DNA of 54,758 bases, taken from contig WGNH01000002.1 of the NCBI GenBank assembly GCA_016124665.1, positions 1 to 54,758 on the forward strand, read 5' to 3'. A program made the translations under genes and the position numbers. Shown in pieces: positions 17,258 to 27,348 of this stretch (within the stretch, counting starts at the first letter, position 1; each line of letters begins with the position of its first letter). The DNA comes from Alphaproteobacteria bacterium (GTDB lineage Bacteria > Pseudomonadota > Alphaproteobacteria > Caulobacterales > Maricaulaceae). Under the pieces are notes generated by a model. The model did no database searches, was not told the DNA's origin, and saw nothing but the letters and a program-made list of their open reading frames with translations.

Positions 17258-17614
17258 ATGGCACGAGTTAAACGCGGCACCGTCTCCCGCGCCCGCCACA
17301 AAAAAGTCATTTCCCAGGCCAAAGGTTATTATGGCCGCCGGAAAAATGTTTACCGTGTTGCCGTACAGGCGGTCGAAAAGGCCGGCCAGTACGCCTATCG
17401 CGACCGCCGCGCCAAGAAGCGCAATTTCCGCGCTCTGTGGATCCAGCGGATCAATGCCGGTGCGCGTCTGCACGGCACGACCTATTCCCGATTTATGGCC
17501 GGCCTCACGAAGGCCGGAATCGAAGTGGACCGCAAGGTGCTCTCCGATCTGGCCATTCGGGAACCCGAGGCCTTCAAAGCCCTGGTCGACCAGGCACAGG
17601 CCGCGCTGGACTAA
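17258..17614 (+). CDS. rplT: 50S ribosomal protein L20
   Basis: 118 residues, family length. N-terminus [44 protein letters not shown] and [14 protein letters not shown] are diagnostic. It binds 23S rRNA during early 50S assembly. It lies 32 bp after rpmI on the same strand. Confidence 0.98.
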   Translation: MARVKRGTVSRARHKKVISQAKGYYGRRKNVYRVAVQAVEKAGQYAYRDRRAKKRNFRALWIQRINAGARLHGTTYSRFMAGLTKAGIEVDRKVLSDLAIREPEAFKALVDQAQAALD

Positions 17615-17620
17615 CGTCTG

Positions 17621-17806
17621 ATGGCCCTCGAGATGAAGCCCGCTTGCCAGACGTGCGAGCGGGCGCTTCTCCCGGACGGCCCGGCCTTTATCTGCAGCTT
17701 TGAATGCTCCTTCTGCGCGCCCTGCACCGAGGATGTTCACAAACATGTCTGCCCGAATTGCGGCGGCGAGCTCGTGGCCCGGCCCAAACGCATAAAGCGG
17801 TCCTGA
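17621..17806 (+). CDS. DUF1272 zinc-ribbon-like small protein
   Basis: 61 residues, starting 6 bp after the rplT stop; an alternative start at 17633 (MKPACQTC) would be equally good. It has CxxC pairs CQTC, CSFECSFCAPC and CPNCGGEL with the CSFEC signature of DUF1272, predicted to bind zinc. The function of the family is unknown. Its position between rplT and pheS indicates cotranscription. Confidence 0.85.
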   Translation: MALEMKPACQTCERALLPDGPAFICSFECSFCAPCTEDVHKHVCPNCGGELVARPKRIKRS

Positions 17807-17876
17807 TCCCCTCGCCATTTCCGTTTCCGGGCGGTAGACCAGCGCACAAGCGCTGTGTGATGCGAGGACGAGACCC

Positions 17877-18959
17877 ATGGCCGGACCCGGCGATATCGAT
17901 GCCCTGAAAACCGAATTGCTGTCCGCGGTGGAGGCCGCCGCCGATGAGGCTGCGCTGGAAGCCTTGCGCGTTGAAGCGCTCGGCAAGAAGGGACAGATCT
18001 CCCTGATGATGCGCTCGCTGGGCCAGATGAGCCCGGAGGAACGTCAGACGATGGGCCCGGCGCTCAACGGGCTGAAGGACACGATTGGCGAAGCCATTGC
18101 GGCGAAGAAAGCCGCGCTTGAGGATGCCGCACTGGATGCGCGCCTCGCCACCGAGCGCGCCGATGTCACCCTGCCCATCCGTCCCGAACCGCGCGGCAAG
18201 CTGCATCCGGTCACCCAGGTGATGGAAGAGCTCGCCGTCATTTTTTCGGATATGGGCTTTACCGTCGCGGAAGGCCCGGATGTGGAAGATGATTTCCACA
18301 ATTTCACCGCCCTGAACTTTCCCGAAGGCCATCCGGCGCGTGATACGCACGATACCTTCTTCATGAAACCGCGTGAAGATGGCTCGCAGATGGTTCTGCG
18401 CACGCACACCTCGCCGGTGCAGATCCGCACGATGATGACGCAGAAACCGCCGATCCGGATCATCGCGCCGGGCCGCGTCTATCGCTGTGACTGGGACCAG
18501 ACCCACACGCCGATGTTCCACCAGGTCGAGGGCCTTGTCATCGACAAGGGTGCTCATATGGGCCACCTCAAGGGCATCCTCATGGATTTCCTGGCCGCGT
18601 TTTTCGAGACCGACACGGTCGAGGCGCAATTCCGCCCGCACCATTTCCCCTTCACCGAACCGTCCGCCGAGATGGACGTGAAGTATTCCCGCGCCGGGGA
18701 TGCCGTGAAGATCGGCGAAGGCGACAGCTGGATGGAGATTCTCGGTTGCGGCATGGTGCATCCGAATGTGATCCGCTCCTGCGGGCTGGATCCGGATGAG
18801 TATCAGGGCTTTGCCTGGGGGATGGGGGTCGACCGCCTCGCCATGCTGAAATATGGCGCGCCGGATCTGCGCGATTATTTCGCCAATGACACGCGCTGGC
18901 TGGCGCATTACGGCTTCTCGCCGCTCCTGCAAGCCAATCTGGCAACAGGGTTGAGCTGA
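17877..18959 (+). CDS. pheS: Phenylalanyl-tRNA synthetase alpha subunit
   Basis: 360 residues, normal length. The N-terminal coiled coil (residues about 5-90, with [15 protein letters not shown]) contacts tRNA. The class II core has motif 2 in [13 protein letters not shown], Phe-pocket residues in [10 protein letters not shown], and motif 3 in [17 protein letters not shown]. It forms the alpha2-beta2 enzyme with pheT, which charges tRNA-Phe. pheS and pheT are separated here by a palindromic repeat and a small gene. Confidence 0.97.
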   Translation: MAGPGDIDALKTELLSAVEAAADEAALEALRVEALGKKGQISLMMRSLGQMSPEERQTMGPALNGLKDTIGEAIAAKKAALEDAALDARLATERADVTLPIRPEPRGKLHPVTQVMEELAVIFSDMGFTVAEGPDVEDDFHNFTALNFPEGHPARDTHDTFFMKPREDGSQMVLRTHTSPVQIRTMMTQKPPIRIIAPGRVYRCDWDQTHTPMFHQVEGLVIDKGAHMGHLKGILMDFLAAFFETDTVEAQFRPHHFPFTEPSAEMDVKYSRAGDAVKIGEGDSWMEILGCGMVHPNVIRSCGLDPDEYQGFAWGMGVDRLAMLKYGAPDLRDYFANDTRWLAHYGFSPLLQANLATGLS

Positions 18960-18979
18960 TGTTTTGCGTAAACTCCATT

Positions 18980-19096
18980 TTCTCCCCCTGCTTGCGGGGG
19001 GAGTGTCCCGTAGGGACGAGGGGGGCGAATGGCGGGTGTCATCTTGCCCCCTCCGTCAGCTTCGCTGACACCTCCCCCGTGAACGGGGGAGGAAAA
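18980..19096 (-). repeat. Palindromic intergenic repeat, copy 1
   Basis: GC-rich element with stem-loops at both ends (CTCCCCC-TGCTTGC-GGGGGGAG on the left, CTCCCCCGT-GAAC-GGGGGAG on the right). Its reverse complement aligns with 22305-22402, so it is the inverted copy of the same family. It resembles the multi-copy intergenic elements of Caulobacter-type genomes. Confidence 0.75.
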
Positions 19097-19107
19097 AGGA
19101 GGCGCTG

Positions 19108-19743
19108 ATGCTTAAGTGGTTCAAATACAATCATCAGGCGCTCACCGCTATCGGCGCGATGGCCGTCGGTCTCGCGGCGCTTTATGTGGCGTGGGATCAG
19201 GCGCGGGTGATGCGCGCCCAGCAACATGGCGCGGTGGTACCCGCCCTGCAGGTGGATGCGTTTACGCGGACCGTTGACGACCAGCTCACGCTGGGTTTGC
19301 GCGTAGCGAATAATGGTGTTGGTCCGGCCTTTATCCGCAATGTCACACCGCTGCAGGATGGAGAGCCGGTGGAGCGCATTGATGGCATGTTCAGCGGCAT
19401 GCCCGAAGAACAGGCCGACCGGTCCTGGGTGACGCTGACCAGCCGGGTCATTGCGCCCGGCGAGCTGGTCACGCCGTTATCGGCGGCCTGGCCGGCGGAC
19501 GAGGTGGATGCGGACCATATTGCCGCGCTGTTCGCGGAATGGGAACGCTGGGATGTCGAGATCTGCTACTGCTCGGTCTTCGACCGCTGCTGGGTCGCCA
19601 CCGTTCAGGTGCGGGACCGGCGGCCCGTCGCTTCCTGTCCGGACCCCGGGATTGATGTCTTCGAACGTTATGGTTCGGAAGCCTTCATCCCGCCGCCATC
19701 ACTTCAAGACGATACTCCAGAAACGGCGGGAGCCGATCAATGA
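19108..19743 (+). CDS. Hypothetical membrane-anchored protein between pheS and pheT
   Basis: 211 residues, not recognised. One membrane helix near the N-terminus (about 10-30) is followed by a beta-rich domain (LTLGLRVANNGVGPAFIRNV), a cysteine cluster in EICYCSVFDRCWVATVQVRD plus Cys in ASCPDPG, and a Pro-rich tail. It overlaps the pheT start (ATGA), so translation is coupled. It is framed by palindromic repeat copy 1 and pheT, so it may be a later arrival in the operon. Confidence 0.65.
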   Translation: MLKWFKYNHQALTAIGAMAVGLAALYVAWDQARVMRAQQHGAVVPALQVDAFTRTVDDQLTLGLRVANNGVGPAFIRNVTPLQDGEPVERIDGMFSGMPEEQADRSWVTLTSRVIAPGELVTPLSAAWPADEVDADHIAALFAEWERWDVEICYCSVFDRCWVATVQVRDRRPVASCPDPGIDVFERYGSEAFIPPPSLQDDTPETAGADQ

Positions 19744-22301
19744 AATTCACCCTTTCCTGGCTGAAAGCGCATCTGGAAACAGAGGCTTCCATCGATGACA
19801 TTGTCGAGGCGATGACCATGGCGGGTCTGGAAGTCGAGCATGTCGACAATCCGGCCGAAGCCCTGTCCGCCTTCACCGTGGCGCATGTGATCTCGGCGGA
19901 AAAACACCCTGACGCGGACAAGCTGAAAGTCTGCACGGTGGAGACGTTTGAAGGCACCAAGCAGATTGTTTGTGGCGCGCCCAATGCGCATGCCGGAATG
20001 AAGGCGGTTTATGCGCCGCTCGGCACGTATATTCCGGGCGCGGATTTCGCGCTGGACAGGAAGCCGCGCAAGATCCGCGGTATTGAATCCCACGGCATGC
20101 TGTGTTCCGCGAAGGAGCTGAATGCCGGTGAGGATCATGACGGTATTATCGACCTCAAAGGCGACTGGGCGATCGGCGCACCCGCCGCCGAGGCGCTGGG
20201 CGCGAATGATCCTGTCATTGATTTTGAAGTGACGCCCAACCGCCCGGACTGGCTGGGCGTGGACGGGATTGCGCGCGATCTGGCCGCTGCCGGGCTGGGC
20301 AAGGTGATCACGCCGGCACCGAAGCAGATCAGGGGCGCCTTTCCGTGTCCGATCGAGATCCGGCTGGAATGGCCGGAGGCCTGCCCGGTGTTTGCCGGGC
20401 GCTATATTCGCGGCGTGAAGAATGGTCCCTCGCCGGACTGGCTGAAGCGGCGGCTGGAAGCCATCGGCCTGCGTCCGATCAATATCCTCGCCGATATCAC
20501 CAATTTCGTGTCCTATGACCGGTGCCGCCCCCTGCACGTCTATGATGCCGGCAAGATCGGCCAGACGATTGTGGCGCGCCGGGGCAAGGGCGACGATCAA
20601 GTTTGGAACGACCACAGCACACGCGAGAGAGTAGCCACGGCAAATCAAACGATTGATATTCTTGAAGCCGGAGGCGATCCGGCTCGTGTGCTAATTGAAA
20701 AGTCTGGAAGATCAAAATCTGAGTTGCTGGAAGAAGCGTGGGCTGTTTTTGACGGCTTGGACGCATTCCGTGCATTGGACGGAAAAACTTATTGGGCCAA
20801 CCCAGAACAATGCGTGATTGCGGACGATCGGCACATATTGGGTTTTGGCGGTGTGATGGGCGGGGAAGAGTCCGGTGTCACCGACGGCACCGTTAATGTC
20901 TTCCTCGAATGCGCCTGGTTCGATCCGGAAATCACCCGTGCGACGGGCCGGGCGACCGGCATTGAATCCGATGCGCGTTATCGCTTCGAGCGCGGTGTCG
21001 ATACCGGTTCCATCGAGACCGGAATCGATCTGGCCACGCAGTTGATCGTCGAATTGTGCGGGGGCGAGGTGTCCGAAATCCGTATGGCGGGTGAAGCCCC
21101 GTCGGCGCCAGAGCCGATCGAGTTTCCGGTCTCCGAGGTCAAACGCCTGACCGGGCTGGACCTGCCGGGCGGTATCGTCACGAAAATCCTGATGGATCTG
21201 GGCTTCGGCGTCGCCGGAAGCGGCGATACGCTGCATGTGGAAGTGCCGACCTTCCGCCGTGATTGCTCGATGAAGGCCGATCTCGTCGAGGAGATTGCGC
21301 GAATTCACGGCTATAACCGGATCGAGGCCGTCTCGCTGCCGAAACTGCCGGGGCGGCGCGAGCCGACCGCCACCGAGGGGCAGAACCGGGCGCGGCATGC
21401 GCGCCGGGCGCTGGCGGTGCGCGGCTATCATGAGGCGGTCACATGGTCCTTCTGCCACCGCGATCAGGCCGCCCTGTTCGGCGGTCATGGCAAGGGGCTG
21501 GAACTGGCCAATCCGATTTCGTCCGATCTTGATGTGATGCGGCCGACCGCGCTGATCCATCTCCTGACCGCGCTGCAGGAGAATGCCGACAAGGGTATCG
21601 AGGATCCGCGCCTGTTCGAGGCCGGGCCCGTCTATCTGACCGACAAGCCGGACGGCCAGCGCATGGCGGTGTCCGGTGTGCGCTATTGTGCCGCCGGCCG
21701 CCACTGGGCCGGGACGCGCGAAGCCGACCTGTTTGACGCCAAGGCGGATGCGATCGCGGCGCTGGAAGCCGCCGGTGCGCCGGTGGAGTCGCTGCAGGCC
21801 GCGGCCGAGGCGCGTAACTGGTGGCATCCGGGGCGCTCCGGCGTTTTGCGTCTGGGGCCGAAAAACGTGCTGGCCGAATTCGGCGAGCTGCACCCGCGGG
21901 TGCTGAAGGCGCTGGGCGTCGAGGGGCGCGTCATCGGGTTTGAAATCCTGCTCGACGGCATTCCGTCACCGAAGAAGAAGGCGGAGACCAAGGCGCGTCC
22001 GGCGCTTGACCGGGCCGGGCTGACGCCGGTGAAGCGCGACTTTGCCTTCCTCGTTGATTCCGCCGTGGCCGCGGACACGCTGGTGCGCGCCGCGAAAGGT
22101 GCCGACAAGGCGATGATCACGGATGTCTCGGTGTTTGATGTCTATGCCGGCAAGGGCGTGCCCGAGGGCCAGGTTTCGCTGGCCATCGAGGCCGTGATCC
22201 AGCCGCGTGAGAAAACCCTCACCGACAAGGAAATCGATTCGGTCGCGGCGAAGATTGTTGCGTCGGTTGAAAAGGCGACGGGGGCCATTCTTCGGGGGTA
22301 G
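19740..22301 (+). CDS. pheT: Phenylalanyl-tRNA synthetase beta subunit (with internal extra segment)
   Basis: 853 residues; family members are about 800. The tRNA-binding (EMAP-like) domain lies at about 40-150, the B3/B4 editing-type domain at about 210-410 (LRPINILADITNFV, then RPLHVYDAGKI), the B5 domain and class II-like catalytic core at 420-700 (RFERGVDTG), and the C-terminal anticodon-binding (FDX-ACB) domain at about 760-850 (KRDFAFLVD). Between VARRGKGD and ALDGKTY there is an additional segment of about 54 residues (20595-20757) not expected in the family. The frame stays open throughout, so the gene is probably functional. It is cotranscribed with the small gene upstream. Confidence 0.95.
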   Translation: MKFTLSWLKAHLETEASIDDIVEAMTMAGLEVEHVDNPAEALSAFTVAHVISAEKHPDADKLKVCTVETFEGTKQIVCGAPNAHAGMKAVYAPLGTYIPGADFALDRKPRKIRGIESHGMLCSAKELNAGEDHDGIIDLKGDWAIGAPAAEALGANDPVIDFEVTPNRPDWLGVDGIARDLAAAGLGKVITPAPKQIRGAFPCPIEIRLEWPEACPVFAGRYIRGVKNGPSPDWLKRRLEAIGLRPINILADITNFVSYDRCRPLHVYDAGKIGQTIVARRGKGDDQVWNDHSTRERVATANQTIDILEAGGDPARVLIEKSGRSKSELLEEAWAVFDGLDAFRALDGKTYWANPEQCVIADDRHILGFGGVMGGEESGVTDGTVNVFLECAWFDPEITRATGRATGIESDARYRFERGVDTGSIETGIDLATQLIVELCGGEVSEIRMAGEAPSAPEPIEFPVSEVKRLTGLDLPGGIVTKILMDLGFGVAGSGDTLHVEVPTFRRDCSMKADLVEEIARIHGYNRIEAVSLPKLPGRREPTATEGQNRARHARRALAVRGYHEAVTWSFCHRDQAALFGGHGKGLELANPISSDLDVMRPTALIHLLTALQENADKGIEDPRLFEAGPVYLTDKPDGQRMAVSGVRYCAAGRHWAGTREADLFDAKADAIAALEAAGAPVESLQAAAEARNWWHPGRSGVLRLGPKNVLAEFGELHPRVLKALGVEGRVIGFEILLDGIPSPKKKAETKARPALDRAGLTPVKRDFAFLVDSAVAADTLVRAAKGADKAMITDVSVFDVYAGKGVPEGQVSLAIEAVIQPREKTLTDKEIDSVAAKIVASVEKATGAILRG
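20595..20847 (+). other. In-frame extra segment with foreign codon use inside pheT
   Basis: From 20595 the codons change to AT-rich ones rare elsewhere in pheT (AGA, GTA, CTA, TCA, AAA, ATA, TTG) and return to the local GC-rich style near 20850. About 54 extra residues are inserted between the end of a B3/B4 strand and the ALDGKTY motif; the 20760-20847 part is homologous to normal PheT but carries the same foreign codon use. It is too short for an intein or intron. Confidence 0.6.
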
Positions 22302-22304
22302 ATG

Positions 22305-22402
22305 TCCTCCCCCGTTTACGGGGGAGGTGCCGAGCCTGCGAGGCGGAGGGGGCCGCCCCCCTCGTCGCTCCGCGACACTCCCCCCGCAAGCAGGGGGAGA
22401 AA
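22305..22402 (+). repeat. Palindromic intergenic repeat, copy 2
   Basis: Opens with TCCTCCCCCGTTTACGGGGG and ends CCCCCGCAAGCAGGGGGAG, giving hairpins at both ends and a GC-rich centre. It is the inverted counterpart of 18980-19096; the pair brackets the 211-aa gene plus pheT. Confidence 0.75.
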
Positions 22403-22427
22403 GCTCAACGCTGCAAGCCGCCCTGCG

Positions 22428-23819
22428 TCAGGCCGAGCGGCGGTTTTCACCATTGGGACGCGGGGACCGGGACTGACCCGGCTTTCCGCCACCGGCCGGT
22501 TTGAACTTGCTCTTGCCGAAGCGTTTCGGCGACGCATTGCCATTTCCGGCCGCTGCGTTGCCCTGACCGTCCGGCCGCGGGCCGCGATTGCGGTTACGGC
22601 CGCCGCGGGGACGGGATTTCTTGACCGGTGCCGGACCGCGCGGCTCCTCGGTGAAGGGCTTGGAGGGGTGTTGTTCCACGCCATCCTCATTGGTGACGGC
22701 CAGGCGATAGCCGATGAGGCGTTCGATATCCTTCAACAGCGGCTTTTCTTCCTCGTCACAGAAGGCCACGGCAATGCCGGTACTGCCGGCACGCGCGGTA
22801 CGGCCAATGCGGTGGACATAGGATTCCGGCACATTCGGCAATTCGAAATTGATGACGTGTGAAACACCGTCAATGTCGATACCACGCGCCGCAATATCGG
22901 TGGCCACGAGGATCTGCGTCTTGCCTTTCTTGAAGGCATCAAGGGCCCGCTGGCGCTGGTTCTGGCTCTTGTTGCCATGAATGGCATCCGCGCCGAGGCC
23001 GGCCTTGGCCAGACGCTGGGCGACCTTGTCGGCACCGCGCTTGGTGCGGGTGAAGACAATGCCGCTGGTCATTTCCGGCACGCTGAGCACGCGCACGAGG
23101 CGCTCCAGCTTTTGCGGCCGGTCAAGGAACTGGACCGACTGGGTGATCTGCTCGATCGGACGGGCGACCGGCGCGACCGAGATCTGGACCGGATCGGTCA
23201 GGAAATCATGCGCCAGGGCGCGGATCGGTTTCGGCATGGTTGCGGACAGGAGCGCGGTCTGCCGGTTTGACGGCGTGGCGGCCAGAATCCGGCGGATGGC
23301 CGGCAGGAAGCCGAGATCCATCATCTGGTCGGCCTCGTCGAGAATAACGGTCTTGACGCTGCCGAGATTGATCGCCCCGGTCTGCATGTGATCCATCAGG
23401 CGGCCCGGCGTGGCGATGAGGACATCGACGCCGCGCTGCATGGTGCGGATCTGGGCACCGGGTTTCACACCGCCCATGACGACGGCGAGGGTGGGGCGCA
23501 CATGGCGGCCATAGGTTTTCACCGATTCCGCAATCTGCAGTGCGAGCTCGCGTGTCGGGGCCAGGATGAGAACCGTGCAGGACTTGCCTTGCGCGCGGCT
23601 CTTTGATTTCACAATGGCATCGAGGACAGGCAGGGTGAAGGCGGCGGTCTTGCCGGTGCCGGTCTGGGCGGTGCCCAAAAGGTCGCGCCCGGCCATCAGC
23701 GCCGGAATGGCCTCGGCCTGGATCGGTGTGGGCGTGGTGTAGCCTTCATCTGTGAGGGCTTTGAGAATCGGCTCGGCAAGGCCGAGATCTGTAAACTGGG
23801 TCAAAAATTCAACTTTCAT
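22428..23819 (-). CDS. DEAD-box RNA helicase (RhlE-type)
   Basis: 463 residues, starting at 23819 (MKVEFLTQFTDLGLAEPI). All helicase motifs are present in order: PTPIQ (Q), AQTGTGKT (I), APTREL (Ia), TPGRL (Ib), DEAD (II), SAT (III), VFTRTK (IV), TDIAARGID (V) and HRIGRTAR (VI). The C-terminal 90 residues form a basic, Arg/Gly/Asn-rich tail (PRGGRNRNRG) that binds RNA. It unwinds short RNA duplexes in ribosome assembly or mRNA decay. It is transcribed toward pheT and separated from it by repeat copy 2. Confidence 0.95.
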   Translation of the reverse strand: MKVEFLTQFTDLGLAEPILKALTDEGYTTPTPIQAEAIPALMAGRDLLGTAQTGTGKTAAFTLPVLDAIVKSKSRAQGKSCTVLILAPTRELALQIAESVKTYGRHVRPTLAVVMGGVKPGAQIRTMQRGVDVLIATPGRLMDHMQTGAINLGSVKTVILDEADQMMDLGFLPAIRRILAATPSNRQTALLSATMPKPIRALAHDFLTDPVQISVAPVARPIEQITQSVQFLDRPQKLERLVRVLSVPEMTSGIVFTRTKRGADKVAQRLAKAGLGADAIHGNKSQNQRQRALDAFKKGKTQILVATDIAARGIDIDGVSHVINFELPNVPESYVHRIGRTARAGSTGIAVAFCDEEEKPLLKDIERLIGYRLAVTNEDGVEQHPSKPFTEEPRGPAPVKKSRPRGGRNRNRGPRPDGQGNAAAGNGNASPKRFGKSKFKPAGGGKPGQSRSPRPNGENRRSA

Positions 23820-24066
23820 GGTCGTATCGCGCGGAACGGGCCAGGCCGGTTCCCGCGCGGTGCGGTTTTTCAAAATAGGGAGCTTGCGTAGACCAGCCGC
23901 CTGATGGCCCCTCATCAATCGTGAGGGTGGGGCTTACGGCGATCCGGCAACATGCAGGATGGCTCGGCCTATGGCGTGCCGCCTGACCGGTTGCCCGGAC
24001 ATCTACGCGCGGCACGAAGACCGGCGCTCTCTCACACGGATTGCCGCCAATAGCAAATGATTTCGC

Positions 24067-24582
24067 TCACAGGTCAAAAGCCGGGTGATAGCGGATAATG
24101 CCATGGCCTGCGGGCAGTGGCCGCGGCAGGCGGATCTGGAAGGCCTGCGCCATTTCCGGAATGGAGCCGTCATCGGCGGACCAGCGCCAGCCGCGCTCGA
24201 TCGCCGGGGTGAAGCCGAAACGGGCATAATAATCCGGCGCGCCCAGCACACAGAAGAAGGCGACGGGATAGGGCAAAAAATGCTCCAGCCCGGCCTCGAT
24301 CAGGGCGGTGCCGATGCCCTTGTTCTGATGGTCCGGCTTCACGGCGACGGGGCCGAGGCCCAGCCCCCGCAACAGGGTGCCATCGTCGAGATGCGCACTG
24401 GCGGGCGAGAACATCACCATGCCGGCAATGTCGCCATGATGATCGGCGACGAGTTCGAGACTGTCGGCATCATCGGCGCGAAGGCGCTCGACAATCTTGC
24501 CCTCTTCCGCCTGCCTGAAGGCGGCGTTGAGCAGAGATTTTATGCCGTCATGATCGTCCTCGACGGCGGTCCTGATCTGCAT
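24067..24582 (-). CDS. GNAT family N-acetyltransferase (YhbS-like)
   Basis: 171 residues, full GNAT length. The N-terminus reads [18 protein letters not shown]. The acetyl-CoA pyrophosphate loop is in [19 protein letters not shown] (Q-x-x-G-x-G). [16 protein letters not shown] is the typical YhbS-type end strand. The substrate is unknown. It lies 9 bp downstream of the eipA-like gene on the same strand. Confidence 0.88.
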   Translation of the reverse strand: MQIRTAVEDDHDGIKSLLNAAFRQAEEGKIVERLRADDADSLELVADHHGDIAGMVMFSPASAHLDDGTLLRGLGLGPVAVKPDHQNKGIGTALIEAGLEHFLPYPVAFFCVLGAPDYYARFGFTPAIERGWRWSADDGSIPEMAQAFQIRLPRPLPAGHGIIRYHPAFDL

Positions 24583-24591
24583 GGGAACAGC

Positions 24592-25188
24592 CTAGAACGG
24601 CAACCAGTTGCGGCGGCGGGAATAGGCGAGGTAGCCGACATTCGCGCCCGCCCGCAGGCCGACGCCCGATCGGATGGGGGCCAGGGTGATGCCGTCGGCG
24701 CGCTGATAATTCACTCCCATGCCGCCGACGAAATAGGCCGAGCCCTCGACGCCGGGAAAACGGCGGAAAATCTGGTCCGGATCATCAAGGCGATAGACCA
24801 GCACGAAGACGCGGCTGGCATTGCCGCCGGTGTCAAAACCGATGGAGGGACCCTGCCAGTAGACATGTTCGCGGCGGCCATCGCGCATGGTCAGATACCC
24901 TTCACCATAGCGCAGGCCGACCCCGACCGCACCGGCCACTTCCTCGCCGGCCACATAGCCGACCGGGCGGCCGAGATCGGAGAAGACGCGCTCGACGACG
25001 GCGGCGGCCGCTTCGGCGGTGACGCCGAAGAAATCGGACACGGCATCGACCACTTCTTCCTGGGAATAGCCATCAACATCTTCGGAATAGCGGCTGGGCT
25101 GTCCGTAATCGGTTTCTTCCTGGGCATGGGCGGCAAAACCGAGGCCGGTGGCGGCCAGCAGGGCCAGGGCGAAGCGGGGCAAGGTCAT
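24592..25188 (-). CDS. eipA: DUF1134 / EipA-family envelope protein
   Basis: 198 residues, starting at 25188 with a signal peptide ([22 protein letters not shown]). The DUF1134 body is recognisable: [22 protein letters not shown], then [29 protein letters not shown] and [12 protein letters not shown]. EipA of Brucella is a periplasmic beta-barrel protein needed for envelope integrity; family membership is clear, role by analogy. It is divergent from lepA across a 156-bp gap. Confidence 0.88.
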   Translation of the reverse strand: MTLPRFALALLAATGLGFAAHAQEETDYGQPSRYSEDVDGYSQEEVVDAVSDFFGVTAEAAAAVVERVFSDLGRPVGYVAGEEVAGAVGVGLRYGEGYLTMRDGRREHVYWQGPSIGFDTGGNASRVFVLVYRLDDPDQIFRRFPGVEGSAYFVGGMGVNYQRADGITLAPIRSGVGLRAGANVGYLAYSRRRNWLPF

Positions 25189-25344
25189 GGCAATCTGTCT
25201 CCTGACATTCAGCGCATATTCGCCTGTGAATCTGCGCGCCAATTCGGGCAAGACAATGGCGCTTCGGTTAGGGGGAGGTTAAGCACCGAAAATCAGCGCA
25301 TACGGTGCTTGGCGGAAGGCTATCCCGATGCTACGTCCCGCCTC

Positions 25345-27153
25345 ATGAACCAGGATCAATCCCTCATCCGCAATTTCTCCATTGTCGCGCATATCGACCA
25401 TGGAAAATCCACGCTTGCCGACCGGCTGATCCAGATCACCGGCGGGCTGACCCAGCGCGAGATGAAGGAGCAGGTGCTCGACAATATGGAGCTGGAGCGC
25501 GAGCGGGGCATTACCATCAAGGCCCAGACCGTGCGGCTGGAATACACGGCCAGGGACGGCAAGACCTATATCCTGAACCTGATCGACACGCCCGGACATG
25601 TCGATTTCGCCTATGAAGTCTCGCGTTCCCTCTATGCCTGTGAAGGTGCGCTGCTGGTGGTGGATGCCGCGCAGGGCGTGGAGGCGCAGACGCTGGCCAA
25701 TGTGTATCAGGCGATTGATGCCGATCTGGAAATCGCGCCGGTGCTGAACAAGATCGATCTGCCGGCCGCGGAGCCCGAGCGCGTCAAGCAGCAGATCGAG
25801 GATGTGATCGGTATCGAGGCGCAGGACGCAGTCGAGATCTCGGCCAAGACCGGGCTGAATGTCGACCAGGTGCTGGAAACCATCGTCACCCGATTGCCAC
25901 CGCCCAAATATGGCGATCCCGATGCACCGCTGAAGGCGCTGCTGGTGGATAGCTGGTATGATCCCTATCTGGGCGTGATCTGTCTGGTGCGCGTGATCGA
26001 GGGCCAGCTGAAAAAGGGCATGCGCGTGCGCCTGATGGGCACGGGCGGCAGTTATCATGTGGACGGGGTCGGTGTCTTCACCCCGGCCAAGACCAGCGTG
26101 GAGGCGCTGGGTCCGGGCGAGATCGGCTATCTCAATGCCTCGATCAAGCAGGTGCGCGATGCGCGCGTCGGTGACACGATCACCGATGAAAAGCGGCCGA
26201 CGGACAAGATGCTGCCGGGCTTCAAACCGGCCATCCCGGTGGTGTTCTGCGGGCTGTTCCCGGTCGACAGTGCCGAGTTCGAGGATTTGCGCGATGCGAT
26301 CGAGCGGCTGGCGCTGAATGATGCCTCCTTCTCCTTCGAGATGGAAACCTCGGCGGCGCTGGGTTTCGGCTTCCGCTGCGGCTTCCTCGGCCTTTTACAT
26401 CTGGAAGTCATCCGCGAGCGGCTGGAACGCGAATACAATGTCGAGCTGATCACCACGGCGCCATCCGTGGTCTACAAGCTGACCCTGACGGACGGGACAG
26501 AGCTGGATCTGCACAATCCGGCGGACATGCCCGATCCGGTCAAGGTGGCCTCGATTTCCGAACCCTGGATCACCGCCACCATCCTCGTGCCCGATGAATA
26601 TCTCGGCGGCATTCTGAAACTGTGCGAGGACCGCCGCGGCATCCAGCAGCAACTGACCTATGCCGGCAGCCGCGCCATGGTGGTCTACGAATTGCCGCTG
26701 AACGAGGTGGTGTTTGATTTCTATGACCGGCTGAAATCGGTGACCAAGGGCTATGCCTCATTCGACTATCAGTGGAAGGATTACCGCGAGAATGATCTCG
26801 TGAAGATGTCCATCCTGGTCAATGACGAGCCGGTCGATGCGCTCTCCATGATTGTGCACCGCACCCGCGCCGAGGCGCGCGGGCGGTCGATGTGCGAGAA
26901 GCTGAAAGACCTGATCCCGCGGCACATGTTCAAAATCCCGATCCAGGCCGCCATTGGCGGGCGGATCATTGCGCGCGAAACATTATCGGCGCTGCGCAAG
27001 GATGTGACCGCGAAATGCTATGGCGGCGATGCGACGCGCAAGCGAAAGCTTCTGGAAAAGCAGAAAGCCGGCAAGAAGAAGATGCGCCAGTTCGGCCGGG
27101 TCGAAATCCCGCAGGAAGCCTTTATCGCCGCGCTGAAGATGGACGGGGATTAG
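25345..27153 (+). CDS. lepA: Elongation factor 4 (LepA)
   Basis: 602 residues, starting at ATG 25345 ([18 protein letters not shown]); the frame extends upstream but only as antisense to other genes. GTPase motifs are HIDHGKST (G1), DTPGH (G3), NKID (G4) and SAKTG (G5). Then come domains II, III and V, and the LepA-specific C-terminal domain ending AALKMDGD. It back-translocates stalled ribosomes. The last 20 codons and stop are repeated 590 bp downstream (27681-27746). Confidence 0.97.
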   Translation: MNQDQSLIRNFSIVAHIDHGKSTLADRLIQITGGLTQREMKEQVLDNMELERERGITIKAQTVRLEYTARDGKTYILNLIDTPGHVDFAYEVSRSLYACEGALLVVDAAQGVEAQTLANVYQAIDADLEIAPVLNKIDLPAAEPERVKQQIEDVIGIEAQDAVEISAKTGLNVDQVLETIVTRLPPPKYGDPDAPLKALLVDSWYDPYLGVICLVRVIEGQLKKGMRVRLMGTGGSYHVDGVGVFTPAKTSVEALGPGEIGYLNASIKQVRDARVGDTITDEKRPTDKMLPGFKPAIPVVFCGLFPVDSAEFEDLRDAIERLALNDASFSFEMETSAALGFGFRCGFLGLLHLEVIRERLEREYNVELITTAPSVVYKLTLTDGTELDLHNPADMPDPVKVASISEPWITATILVPDEYLGGILKLCEDRRGIQQQLTYAGSRAMVVYELPLNEVVFDFYDRLKSVTKGYASFDYQWKDYRENDLVKMSILVNDEPVDALSMIVHRTRAEARGRSMCEKLKDLIPRHMFKIPIQAAIGGRIIARETLSALRKDVTAKCYGGDATRKRKLLEKQKAGKKKMRQFGRVEIPQEAFIAALKMDGD

Positions 27154-27156
27154 GGG
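27091..27156. repeat. lepA 3' end (copy 1 of pair 2)
   Basis: The functional lepA terminus. It matches 27681-27746 at 61 of 66 bases. The differences are two synonymous changes, Glu to Asp, and a two-base change converting Arg to Lys. Confidence 0.92.
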
Positions 27157-27348
27157 TTATCTTGAGCTCAAGCGTAGCCCAACCGCCGCAAATACTAGAG
27201 TTAGCGATAATGGATAGGGAATGCGCCAAATCACATCATTGCTGATTGCTAGCTCTGTTGAAGGTGTGTTCGGAATAACAAACCCGGCAATTGCGCAGGC
27301 AATTGCCGCTGCGTAGCAGCAGCTACTTTGCCAGTCTTTAATCGCCAC
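27157..27348 (-). CDS. Small two-helix membrane protein coupled to an XRE regulator
   Basis: 63 residues if it starts at GTG 27348, which overlaps the end of the XRE gene by 11 bp and follows a GGAGGG site (27352-27357). An ATG start at 27402 is possible but lies further inside the XRE gene. Hydrophobic stretches CYAAAIACAIAGFVIP and YPLSLTLVFAAVGL suggest two membrane helices. The family was not recognised. The stop lies 3 bp after the lepA stop region, convergent. It is part of the block bounded by the two lepA ends. Confidence 0.55.
   Translation of the reverse strand: MAIKDWQSSCCYAAAIACAIAGFVIPNTPSTELAISNDVIWRIPYPLSLTLVFAAVGLRLSSR

Noticed and set aside
20595-20757. Intein in PheT
   Set aside because: About 54 residues is far too short, and no splice-junction Cys/Ser or His-Asn signature is visible.
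24085-25344. Long open frame upstream of lepA
   Set aside because: It is antisense to the GNAT and EipA genes; LepA begins at 25345.
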